Positions 8,205 through 16,079 of a stretch of 64,000 bases of DNA are shown here, piece by piece. Made by a program: the position numbers and the translations under genes. Position 1 is the first letter of the stretch. Each line of letters opens with the position of its first letter. The stretch comes from Paenibacillus oryzisoli (GTDB lineage Bacteria > Bacillota > Bacilli > Paenibacillales > NBRC-103111), in NCBI RefSeq assembly GCF_001653565.1, contig NZ_LYPB01000076.1, forward strand, positions 235,628 through 299,627, in the 5' to 3' direction. The notes beneath the pieces were generated by a model that saw only the letters and a program-made list of their open reading frames with translations, was not told the origin of the DNA and searched no databases.

Positions 8205-8945
8205 TTACAACGTCTGTCCACTATCAACAGTAATGATTTGGCCAGTCATGGCTTCCTGCTCCAAAGCTGCACATATAAACTGAGCGATGTCTTCAGGAGT
8301 TGCAATTTGTTGAAGCAATAGGGTAGGAGCTAGGTTCTGCATGAGTTCTACTCTTCCAGCCCACCAACGTGTGGCTACTGCGCCTGGTGCGACACAATTG
8401 ACCCTAATATGTGGTGCTAGCGCACGTGCCAAAGATTTGGTTAATCCATGGACAGCCGACTTGGAAATGGCATAGGGAAGAGAGGAACCAACTCCAGTTA
8501 ATCCAGCTATACTGCCTACATTCACAATGGCACCTTGTCCGCTTGTTTTCATCATTGGGGCAACAGCTCTTGCACAATAGAACATTCCTTTGGCATTTAC
8601 ATCGAATAAATCATACCAAATATCTTCCGTTACTGCGTCAAGATCATAGAGTGGAATATGATGAGTAATACTTGCATTATTAACCAATAAATCAACATTC
8701 CCCAAAAGATTTTCAATGGACTTTACCATCTCGATGACTTCATCGTTATTGGAAACGTCAGCTTGTATGGCTATCGCACGGCCACCTTCTTCTATGATCT
8801 TTTGAACGGTTTCCTCGGCGTCCGCCTTTGAGCGTGAATAGTTCACTGCGACCGCAGCCCTTCGCTTAGCTAGTGCGAAGCTGACCGCTTTTCCTATACC
8901 CGTACCTCCCCCTGTAACGAGCGCTACTTTATTAACGAATGGCAT
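8205..8945 (-). CDS. Short-chain dehydrogenase/reductase (FabG-like)
   Basis: A 246-residue classical SDR. It has the cofactor loop TGGGTGIG (11-18), NNAS (89-92), catalytic Ser145, and Tyr158/Lys162 in YAISK, so the active site is complete. The start ATG 8945 is preceded by AAGGAGGAG. It is divergent from a LysR gene 126 bp away, the usual arrangement of a LysR regulator and its target. The substrate is unknown; a 3-oxoacyl, sugar or secondary-alcohol substrate is equally possible. Confidence 0.9.
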   Translation of the reverse strand: MPFVNKVALVTGGGTGIGKAVSFALAKRRAAVAVNYSRSKADAEETVQKIIEEGGRAIAIQADVSNNDEVIEMVKSIENLLGNVDLLVNNASITHHIPLYDLDAVTEDIWYDLFDVNAKGMFYCARAVAPMMKTSGQGAIVNVGSIAGLTGVGSSLPYAISKSAVHGLTKSLARALAPHIRVNCVAPGAVATRWWAGRVELMQNLAPTLLLQQIATPEDIAQFICAALEQEAMTGQIITVDSGQTL

Positions 8946-8985
8946 GGAATCTCCTCCTTATTTACTAAATGCTAATCTACATTCA

Positions 8986-9050
8986 TTGTAATGGTTGAAC
9001 CTTGTTCTGTATAATTGAAGATATTGAACTTTTAATTCAAATATTTTGAA
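8986..9050 (+). promoter_or_regulatory. Promoter of the LysR gene and candidate LysR operator
   Basis: TTGTAA (8986-8991), an 18-bp spacer and TATAAT (9010-9015) make a good housekeeping promoter toward the LysR gene. Just downstream, TTCAAATATTTTGAA (9036-9050) is a near-perfect palindrome in the SDR-LysR intergenic region, of the size expected for a LysR binding site. A related TTGAA word lies at 9023. Confidence 0.5.
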
Positions 9051-9071
9051 CTATTAGATCGGGGCACAACC

Positions 9072-9956
9072 ATGGATATTAAAACGTTAAAAACGTTACA
9101 CATGATTGTAAAATATGGCAGTTTCCATCAAGCAGCTGAGGAACTGAACTATGCGCAATCTACGGTAACGATGCAAATTCAAAAGTTGGAAGTCGATTTA
9201 GGCGTTCAACTCTTAGATCGTGGTAAGAAAATCCGATTAACGGAAGCAGGTCAATTATTTTACGAGGAGAGTTTGGAGATTGTAAAACGAATGGAGAGGT
9301 TGCAAACGAACCTATCCCAATTGCAATTGGGTGAAGTGGGGAGCGTTCGAATCGGGTTGACCGAACCAACTGCCAGTTATCGCTTACCTCTATTGTTAAA
9401 AGAGTTCATGACGATGTACCCGCGAATTCGTGTTTCGCTTGAAATTGCTAGCACGCCTGCTCTATTTGAGTCATTGCTTCATGGAAATATCGACTTTGCG
9501 TGCGGCTCTGCACCAGAGGTTGGAACCGATCTCTATTTTCATCCTTTATTTTCGGAGAGGTTTGTAGCGTTAATCCCTGAAGAGCATCCCCTGAGTCAGT
9601 ATGAGGAACTTGAACCCAGTCTTTTCCAAAGGCATCGTCTATTAATAACGTCAGCAACGTGTCCCTATCGGAGAAAGCTTGAAATGATTCTCCAAGAGTT
9701 AGGTCATATTGATTTAGATACGATGGAGATTGGGAGCATTACTGCATTGAAAACTTATGTCGAAAATGGATTCGGATTTTCACTCCTGCCTGAAATTGTA
9801 CTTGACCCGTTGCCTCGTGGAACCAAGTCGCTTCCAGTGAGTGGTGCATCTATAGATATGTTGACGGGGCTCATCTACAAATCTGCTCCATTAAGCTATG
9901 CGAGTGGACAGTTTTTTCGATTTTTGAAAGAGAAGCTGACCTCCTTAGATGTCTAA
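9072..9956 (+). CDS. LysR-family transcriptional regulator
   Basis: A 294-residue LysR-type regulator. The N-terminal winged helix-turn-helix (TLHMIVKYGSFHQAAEELNYAQSTVTMQIQKLE) is canonical. It is followed by the LysR substrate-binding domain with the usual length and two-lobe pattern. It is transcribed divergently from the SDR gene, which it most likely controls from the palindrome at 9036-9050. The inducer is not predictable. Confidence 0.9.
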   Translation: MDIKTLKTLHMIVKYGSFHQAAEELNYAQSTVTMQIQKLEVDLGVQLLDRGKKIRLTEAGQLFYEESLEIVKRMERLQTNLSQLQLGEVGSVRIGLTEPTASYRLPLLLKEFMTMYPRIRVSLEIASTPALFESLLHGNIDFACGSAPEVGTDLYFHPLFSERFVALIPEEHPLSQYEELEPSLFQRHRLLITSATCPYRRKLEMILQELGHIDLDTMEIGSITALKTYVENGFGFSLLPEIVLDPLPRGTKSLPVSGASIDMLTGLIYKSAPLSYASGQFFRFLKEKLTSLDV

Positions 9957-9994
9957 GATGGACAGAAAATCATTCCTATGCTAGCTAAATATGA

Positions 9995-10009
9995 TGATAA
10001 TGATTATCA
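9995..10009 (+). promoter_or_regulatory. Perfect 7-1-7 Fur box
   Basis: TGATAAT-G-ATTATCA is an exact match to the Bacillus-type 7-1-7 Fur operator. It lies 34 bp before the start of the broken esterase, implying iron-repressed transcription. Confidence 0.8.
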
Positions 10010-10042
10010 ATGAGAAAATAATTGGATGAATCACAATTGGAG

Positions 10043-10637
10043 ATGATGAAGTTGCAAGGAACGTTGGACAAGTTAGAATTCGCAAATCGTACGATTTATG
10101 TCTATACACCACCATCCTACAGCAAGGATGAATCAAGACGTTTTCCGTCCATTATCGTGCAAGATGGCAATTATCTATTCGTAGATTCCATGAATGAGCT
10201 TGAAGCTGATTTTGCAAGTGGTGTAACGGAAGAAGTTATTTTCATTGGCATCGAACCGGAGGATCGCAATCGAGAATACACGCCGTGGAGAGCCGATAAT
10301 CTGATGAATGATGGTGGTTTCTATGAGGGTGAAGCTGATGTGTATTTAAATATGGTCACAGAGGAAATCATTCCATATGTGAGAGCACACTATCGGATCA
10401 CAGAAGATGCGGCTCTATATGTATGTAGGAGAGCAAGAAGGGGGGGGAAGAACGACCATACAGCAATATATGGTACCGAATACGAGAAAAGCGTATGAGC
10501 TATTAGTTCAGAAAATAGCGGGCGGCAACGAATGTATGCGGTTAGAGACAGATCCTGTTGGCTTGCATTTACATAGTTATTTTAATGCGAATTTCCCTCA
10601 TGCGATCAGATTTATTTATCCAGGTGACAGGAAGTAA
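10043..10637 (+). pseudogene. Siderophore-esterase-like alpha/beta hydrolase, broken
   Basis: The N-terminal part (RTIYVYTPPSY, FPSIIVQDGNYLF, IGIEPEDRNREYTPW and EEIIPYVRAHYRI) is typical of the Fes/IroE/BesA-type esterase family. Near 10410 the reading leaves this frame, and the C-terminal region (LYMYVGEQEGG, VPNTRKAYELL, FPHAIRFIYPG) continues in another frame to 10637. The nucleophile elbow (GxSxGG) that should lie between is absent, so a deletion of about 60-70 codons plus a frameshift removed the catalytic serine. ATG 10043 or TTG 10022 are possible original starts. The perfect Fur box in front supports a former role in releasing iron from a ferric siderophore. Confidence 0.8.
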
Positions 10638-10640
10638 ATA

Positions 10641-10686
10641 AAACCAGCAATCAAGGACTTTTAATGAAGTCCTTGATTGCTGGTTT
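10641..10686. terminator. Strong bidirectional terminator
   Basis: A perfect 20-bp stem (AAACCAGCAATCAAGGACTT with its complement) around loop TTAATG is flanked by A and T runs. It can stop both the esterase transcript and the leftward ugd transcript. Confidence 0.92.
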
Positions 10687-10744
10687 TTCGCGTATTGACG
10701 CTCCAATTTGATAGAGCATCTAATAATGCTACAGCGTAACGGAT

Positions 10745-12094
10745 CTACGTTCCATAACTTTGAAGAAGAGTAGAAATATCACGTTCCAGCGTAAGTGCAG
10801 CTTGTTTCATCGGTCTTCCCACAGGAATATAGATGACATTGTCTACTGCCATTAGCCTCGATACAACCTCATCGGACAAGACGTTACGGCCATCCAGTAG
10901 GATTGGCTGGCTCATGCCCCCAACCATGGAAACCCAATCTAATTCTGCAAATTGCGGCCATTCGGTCATGATGATCATCGCATGCGCACCTGCAGCAGCT
11001 TCATAAGCTGTCTCCATCTGGCTCACATTATCAAATGTGTTTAGTTGGACGACAGGATCATAGGTCTGCACCTCAATCCCATACAAGTAACATAATCGTA
11101 GGAGAGTGAGAAATGGCGCGTCACGCATATCATTCGTATGGGGTTTGAAAGAAATACCGAGCACAGCAAGTCGCTTACCGCGTGGATTTCCCCATAGTGA
11201 AATCAGCTTCTCCACCAACTGAGGAATGCGTTCCTCATTGATTTGAGCGGTTGCTTCGAGTAAGGGAAGCGTGCGGCCAATAGCTTTGCCTGATGACAGA
11301 AGGGATTGCAAATCTTTGGAGAAACAGGAGCCACCATAACCAATGCCTGCTTGCAAAAAGTGAGAACCGATGCGTCGATCCGCACCTACACCTTGCATGA
11401 CCTGCCGATTGTCTGCACCGTAGCCTTCGCATAGATCCGCTATCATATTGGCAAAAGAAATCTTCATTGCCAAGAAGGCATTGGACGCGTATTTGATCAG
11501 TTCTGCGCTGCGACGATCACATACTTGAATTGGTGCAGGAATCCCTCGGTAGAGTTGTTGAAGTGCTGCCTTAGCTAGATGCGATCGACAACCAATAACG
11601 ATGCGATCCGGGTTCATGAAATCGTTAATCGCACTACCCTGACGCAGAAATTCGGGATTGAACACGATTTCTGTATGCAGTCCGGCAGCATGCAGATCCG
11701 CCTCCAATTCATCGCAAGTGCCCACAGGTACTGTGCTTTTCATAATGATAAACGGAGGACAGATGACATCTGCTAGCTTTAATTGCGAGATCACATTGTC
11801 AACTTGACTCAGATCACTTCGACCATTCTCACCTGTTGGCGTTCCAACGGCAATCATGAGCGCATCAGCATCTTTCGCTGCATGGACGACATCAGTATCA
11901 AAGGACAAACGGTCTTCATGAAGGCACGTCTCAAGCATTTCCTGCAGATTAGGCTCCCAAATGGCTAATTTATGCGCACGAAGGTCCTGGATAATAGGTT
12001 CCCGATCGACAGCTGTGACAAGATGACCCAACTTCGCAAAGCAAACCGCAGCTACCAAACCAACATATCCCGTTCCAATAATCGTTAATCTCAT
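10745..12094 (-). CDS. ugd: UDP-glucose 6-dehydrogenase
   Basis: A 449-residue UDP-glucose/GDP-mannose dehydrogenase that oxidises UDP-glucose to UDP-glucuronate with NAD. It shows the N-terminal GTGYVG nucleotide-binding loop, NPEFLRQGSA, and the catalytic cysteine in GYGGSCFSKD. The start at 12094 (MRLTIIGTGYVG) has AAGGGGGA at the right distance; a longer reading frame to 12154 would overlap the upstream gene. It starts 13 bases after the stop of the GT4 glycosyltransferase, so the two form an operon. The pair suggests synthesis of a glucuronic-acid-containing glycolipid or wall polymer. Confidence 0.92.
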   Translation of the reverse strand: MRLTIIGTGYVGLVAAVCFAKLGHLVTAVDREPIIQDLRAHKLAIWEPNLQEMLETCLHEDRLSFDTDVVHAAKDADALMIAVGTPTGENGRSDLSQVDNVISQLKLADVICPPFIIMKSTVPVGTCDELEADLHAAGLHTEIVFNPEFLRQGSAINDFMNPDRIVIGCRSHLAKAALQQLYRGIPAPIQVCDRRSAELIKYASNAFLAMKISFANMIADLCEGYGADNRQVMQGVGADRRIGSHFLQAGIGYGGSCFSKDLQSLLSSGKAIGRTLPLLEATAQINEERIPQLVEKLISLWGNPRGKRLAVLGISFKPHTNDMRDAPFLTLLRLCYLYGIEVQTYDPVVQLNTFDNVSQMETAYEAAAGAHAMIIMTEWPQFAELDWVSMVGGMSQPILLDGRNVLSDEVVSRLMAVDNVIYIPVGRPMKQAALTLERDISTLLQSYGT

Positions 12095-12107
12095 GTGGTT
12101 TCCCCCT

Positions 12108-13265
12108 TCAAGCCGAATAGAAGCCAGATTTCTTGCCGATACGTCGAAAATCAATGATCATCTCATAATCATGAAGCAATTGATCGAAGATCGCGTGCCA
12201 CGAGCGACCGAGTGCGAATTCTCTCGCTTTGAAACGAAACTTCGCCATTCGGTCACTGTCTTCTACCAAAGAGATGATCTCTTGAACGAACGATTGCGGT
12301 TGACGCGGAGCGCATAACATCCCATTTTCCCCGGAACTCACCATTTCACGAACTCCACCGCTATTCGCTGCTATCACAGGAAGCCCTGATGCCATCGCTT
12401 CTTGAACGACATTGCCGAACGTTTCCGTGCTTGAAGGAAAGACGAAGAGATCAGCAGAAGCATAGATCTGAGCGAGTTCCTCGCCACTTTTATATCCAGC
12501 AAAGGTAACATTCGAAGGAGCTGACTCCCGCAGTTCATGCAGCTGAGGACCATCTCCAACAATGAGCCAATGTACTTGCGCTTTCACAGAGTCCGGCAAC
12601 AATTTCATAATCGCGGATAGGGTATCTATATCTTTCTCAGGCGCAATGCGACCTACATAAAGGAGGAGATAAGGAGCAGTAATGCCATATCGTTCGCGAA
12701 CGTCGACACTCTTCTTATCTGGTGAATATAAGGCGCAGTCGACGCCTCTCGTCCATAGCAGCAAGCGATCTATTCCTTGTTCTTGCAAGATGTCTAAAGT
12801 ATCGCGAGAAGGAGCGAAAGTGGCATCACAGGAGTGATGAAACCATTTCATGTAACTCCAATACAGGGGAATTGCAGCTTTCATGTGGTAATAAGCCAAG
12901 TAGCGATCAAAGTGAGTATGATAGGAGGCTACATGTGATATGCGGTGTTTGCGAGCATAGTGCAGACCACATAATCCAAGGTTAAAAGGGGTTGCCAGGT
13001 GGAGCAGATCGGGCCCAAAACGATCAAGCTCAGTGCGAATAGCGGCTAAGTTCGGTAAGGCAAGGCGACATTCGGGATACAGAAAAAAAGGAATGCTGGT
13101 TACGGGGCGAATGGGATCGGAATAAACCATATCAGCCGTGCTTTTTGGAGAAAAAACAAGATGCTCAATACCTCTTCGATTCAAATAATCCGTTAAACGT
13201 CCAAGTGTGAGTGCAACGCCGTTCATTTGAGGAACAAAAGTGTCGGTAAACAACGCGAGACGCAT
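12108..13265 (-). CDS. GT4-family glycosyltransferase
   Basis: A 385-residue GT-B fold glycosyltransferase. The N-terminal domain begins LALFTDTFVPQMNGVA, typical of the family 4 mannosyl/glucosyl/glucuronosyl-transferases that act on diacylglycerol or phosphatidylinositol. The C-terminal nucleotide-sugar site includes the EX7E motif in TETFGNVVQEAMASG. It is first gene of a leftward operon with ugd, which makes UDP-glucuronate the most attractive donor. Upstream, TTGACA lies on the reverse strand at 13330-13325, and a perfect AATATGA-aag-TCATATT palindrome at 13334-13350 could be an operator. Acceptor unknown. Confidence 0.85.
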   Translation of the reverse strand: MRLALFTDTFVPQMNGVALTLGRLTDYLNRRGIEHLVFSPKSTADMVYSDPIRPVTSIPFFLYPECRLALPNLAAIRTELDRFGPDLLHLATPFNLGLCGLHYARKHRISHVASYHTHFDRYLAYYHMKAAIPLYWSYMKWFHHSCDATFAPSRDTLDILQEQGIDRLLLWTRGVDCALYSPDKKSVDVRERYGITAPYLLLYVGRIAPEKDIDTLSAIMKLLPDSVKAQVHWLIVGDGPQLHELRESAPSNVTFAGYKSGEELAQIYASADLFVFPSSTETFGNVVQEAMASGLPVIAANSGGVREMVSSGENGMLCAPRQPQSFVQEIISLVEDSDRMAKFRFKAREFALGRSWHAIFDQLLHDYEMIIDFRRIGKKSGFYSA

Positions 13266-13411
13266 ATGAATCCCTCCTGTAGTTCCAAGTTTAGTTTCAG
13301 CGTAGCAAGGTAGTGTTCGGGGAATGTCAAGGGAATATGAAAGTCATATTATAATTTGGCCTTTGTTCTATGGTGATTTGCAAATTATATACTGGCGAGA
13401 AATGTTTTTCC

Positions 13412-13462
13412 TGTATACAAGAAAAATGAATATTGCTTCGCGTTTAGCTTCCCTTGTATGGT
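13412..13462 (+). promoter_or_regulatory. Shared regulon promoter, site 1 (before the Gfo/Idh/MocA gene)
   Basis: First of three near-identical elements. The activator-like block reads TGTATACAAGAAAAATG, then AATATTGCT to 13437; its end forms a weak -35 TTGCTT. Exactly 20 bases after the block comes -10 TATGGT (13457-13462). The same block-to-minus-10 distance occurs at sites 2 and 3. An activator overlapping a poor -35 is typical for AraC-type regulators. Confidence 0.7.
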
Positions 13463-13547
13463 GAGGTCGAATGAACATCGTAACGCTGATATTGCATGTA
13501 ACGATGTATTTCACGACCAATCTAGGAATGAAAAGGAGCCATACAAG

Positions 13548-14612
13548 ATGAAGAATAAGTTGAAATTAGGTATCGCAGGGGCAGGAAATATTTTCAAAGT
13601 TGCCCATGCGCCAGTCCTTGCTGAACATCCTGAAATCGAGCTCGTAGCCGTTTGCGATCCGATTGCCGATAGAGCGAAACAGCAAGCTGAGCAATGGGGG
13701 ATTCCGCATTACTATACGGATTATCAAGAAATGTTGGCTAATCATCCTGAATTGGACGCTGTTGACATCTGTGCACCGAATAAATTCCACAGCGATATTG
13801 CGGTTGCGGCACTTGAAGCTGGTCTTCATGTGTTCTGTGAGAAACCAGATGCGATCTCGCCGGAAGAAGCGAGCCGAATGGCGATTGCTGCTGAGAAATC
13901 GGGCAAGCTCCTGATGACGATGCGGAATAATCGGTTTCGTCCAGCAATCCAATTCCTGCACAAGTACGTGACTGCTGGACATGCCGGAGATATTTATACG
14001 GGTCGTTGCGGTTGGGTAAGACGCAGAGGAATCCCAGGTAAAGGCGGATGGTTTACAACCAAAGAATTGTCAGGCGGAGGCCCACTGATTGATTTAGGCG
14101 TACATTTTATTGACGTTGCAGTATGGCTAATGGGGAATCCAAAACCTGTTTCGGTTGTGGGAGCCACGTATACTAAATTTGCTGATACCTCTCTAAGTGA
14201 TTCCGCACATAGTCAATTCGGTGAGAAATTAGATCAAGGCATCTACGATGTGGAGGACTTGGCTACTGGCTTTATCCGGTTTGACAATGGGGCAACACTC
14301 CAAATTGAATTCAGCTGGGCCTCGAATATTGAAGAAGAGATGAATTTTGTTGAATTGAGAGGAACTCAAGCAGGGTTCACTTTTAAACGCGGGGAAACGA
14401 AGATATTCACAGAAATTGAAGGCACCTTATGTGACATTACACCGAAGCTTCCGAAGGACAACCACGGTCATGGTGAGCATTTGCATCACTTTATCGATTG
14501 TGTGCAGGGCAGAGATCAACCAATTATTACGCCAGCGGATGGCTTGCACATGATACAAATTTTATCAGCTATTTATGAATCGGCGCGTACGGGATCTGAA
14601 GTGAAACTATAA
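13548..14612 (+). CDS. Gfo/Idh/MocA-family oxidoreductase
   Basis: A 354-residue NAD(P)-dependent sugar or cyclitol dehydrogenase. The N-terminal Rossmann motif GIAGAGNIFKVAHAP and the EKPDA motif with the conserved lysine are present. The C-terminal alpha/beta domain has GGPLIDLGVHFIDVAVWL with the usual Asp and His. ATG 13548, behind AAAAGGAG, is chosen because an upstream in-frame ATG (13458) lies inside the -10 of the promoter. It is the first gene of the polysaccharide locus and carries regulon site 1, so it probably processes the imported sugar. Confidence 0.88.
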   Translation: MKNKLKLGIAGAGNIFKVAHAPVLAEHPEIELVAVCDPIADRAKQQAEQWGIPHYYTDYQEMLANHPELDAVDICAPNKFHSDIAVAALEAGLHVFCEKPDAISPEEASRMAIAAEKSGKLLMTMRNNRFRPAIQFLHKYVTAGHAGDIYTGRCGWVRRRGIPGKGGWFTTKELSGGGPLIDLGVHFIDVAVWLMGNPKPVSVVGATYTKFADTSLSDSAHSQFGEKLDQGIYDVEDLATGFIRFDNGATLQIEFSWASNIEEEMNFVELRGTQAGFTFKRGETKIFTEIEGTLCDITPKLPKDNHGHGEHLHHFIDCVQGRDQPIITPADGLHMIQILSAIYESARTGSEVKL

Positions 14613-14647
14613 GGTAACCAAGAGCTATAATTTATATGTTTGTGGTT

Positions 14648-14672
14648 AAGGGTAAGCGCAGCTTACCCTTTT
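14648..14672 (+). terminator. Rho-independent terminator
   Basis: Perfect stem AAGGGTAAG / CTTACCCTT with loop CGCAG, followed by T residues. Confidence 0.85.
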
Positions 14673-14689
14673 ACTAATAGGGGTTCTGT

Positions 14690-14925
14690 AGATGATTAGA
14701 TGGATAATATGTAGTTAATTCTCAGGATTTCCTAGTCAATTCCACAATAGATGGAAAACCTGCAGTTAATTTTTAACATTTTAGTCGAAATAAGCTTAAG
14801 AGGCAATTTTAACTACATATTCTACAGTTAAATTAAATTTCCAACTGAAAATTCCGAAAATAACTGTAGTTTTTCCAGTTAATAGAAATTTCCGGTTGTC
14901 ATTCTCACAAGACCTCACCCAGCCC
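14690..14925. repeat. AT-rich spacer built of inverted CTGTAGTT/AACTACA words
   Basis: No gene is seen. The stretch holds several related words in both orientations: ATGTAGTTAATTCT (14708), GGAAAACCTGCAGTTAAT (14753), TTTAACTACATATTCTACAG (14808) and AACTGTAGTTTTTCCAGTTAA (14862, 21 bases, shown here only as a family of words). The outer words are complementary, so the region could fold into a long imperfect hairpin. Similar words occur at 851-980. Confidence 0.45.
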
Positions 14926-14964
14926 TGTCAGGCTTCTCAAATTTAGATAAGGAGTGTAAACAAG

Positions 14965-15978
14965 ATGATTAGAGAACACGTATATTTACATAATGTGACA
15001 GAAGTAGAGGAGCATCCAACGACGAGAGAATTGCAGCTATATCGGTTTCCTAAGCATGTGCGCCATGCAATGGGGGATCGAGGACGTATCGTGTCCGAAG
15101 AGGCCAGCGGTTGTGAGATTAGGTTTGTAACAGATGCTCCTACGATTCGTGTCACGCTCTGTATACCGGAAACGGACGGGGATGTGTTTATTTTCAAAGG
15201 GGGACTGTTTCATTCCCAGCATCGATTGCATGCAGGTGTAAGGCATACGCTACAACTGGATTCACCGAATCGTATTCATACCGTGGATCGCGAGCAACTG
15301 CTGCAAGCTGGATTTGCTCCCGAGGTATGGCGGATCTTCTTCGGAAGGACGACTTGTCTTATTTCCCATATGCACACATTCGGTTATCCTGTACGCCCAC
15401 CACAACCGCATGAAATGCCACAACTGAAGTGGCTTGCATACGGTTCGTCGATTACGCATGGCATGTATAATCAGCCAATGACCTACATTCAACAAGCTTC
15501 ACGAAGATTAGGTATGGATGTGTATAATTGCGGTCTTAGCGGTTCCTGTCTATGTGAGAAAGAGGTTGCAGATTTCTTATCGGATCGTCAAGATTGGGAG
15601 ATTGCGACTATGGAGTTAGGTGTGAACATGCGGGATCGTTTCACGGTGGAACAATTTCATGATGCTACCGCGTATTTGTTGAATAGACTGATTACGAATC
15701 ATCCGGATAAGCCAATTCTCGTCCTTACGATTTTTCCAAACTTTGCGACCTACAATGACAGTGAAACTACGAAGAAAGATGCCGCATTCAACGAGATCCT
15801 TCGCACGCATGTAAAGAAATTCAATCATCCTCATATACATCTCATTGAGGGTACTGACATTTTAGATGACTTCTCAGGGTTATCCGTAGATCTCGTGCAT
15901 CCTGGAGAATACGGCCATATGAGAATGGCTTCTCAGTTGGCAGAGCAAATAAAGAAGATTGTACACGGGAAAAGCTAA
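14965..15978 (+). CDS. SGNH-fold hydrolase (carbohydrate-esterase-like)
   Basis: A 337-residue protein with an N-terminal beta domain (about 1-150) and a C-terminal SGNH hydrolase domain. Block I is AYGSSITHG (nucleophile Ser), the oxyanion Asn is in LGVNMRD, and the catalytic Asp/His pair is in DLVHPGEYGH. There is no signal peptide, so it acts inside the cell. In this locus it probably removes acetyl or methyl groups from imported oligosaccharides. The start ATG 14965 follows AAGGAG. No regulon element is visible directly upstream. Confidence 0.85.
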   Translation: MIREHVYLHNVTEVEEHPTTRELQLYRFPKHVRHAMGDRGRIVSEEASGCEIRFVTDAPTIRVTLCIPETDGDVFIFKGGLFHSQHRLHAGVRHTLQLDSPNRIHTVDREQLLQAGFAPEVWRIFFGRTTCLISHMHTFGYPVRPPQPHEMPQLKWLAYGSSITHGMYNQPMTYIQQASRRLGMDVYNCGLSGSCLCEKEVADFLSDRQDWEIATMELGVNMRDRFTVEQFHDATAYLLNRLITNHPDKPILVLTIFPNFATYNDSETTKKDAAFNEILRTHVKKFNHPHIHLIEGTDILDDFSGLSVDLVHPGEYGHMRMASQLAEQIKKIVHGKS

Positions 15979-16013
15979 GCTGATAGGATTAACGAGAAAG
16001 TTGATGATGTCTT
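15961..16013 (+). promoter_or_regulatory. Two partial copies of the regulon element before the AraC gene
   Basis: TGTACACGGGAAAAG (15961-15975, overlapping the end of the SGNH gene) and TTAACGAGAAAGTTGA (15990-16005) each match the first half of the three complete elements. Neither continues into AATATTGCT. They may mediate autoregulation of the sensor, but they may also be chance. Confidence 0.3.
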
Positions 16014-16079
16014 TTTTGCCTGATTTCCTTTAAAATGAGTTGTAAAATCGATGCTATCCAGCAACAGGAGAGATGTGCC

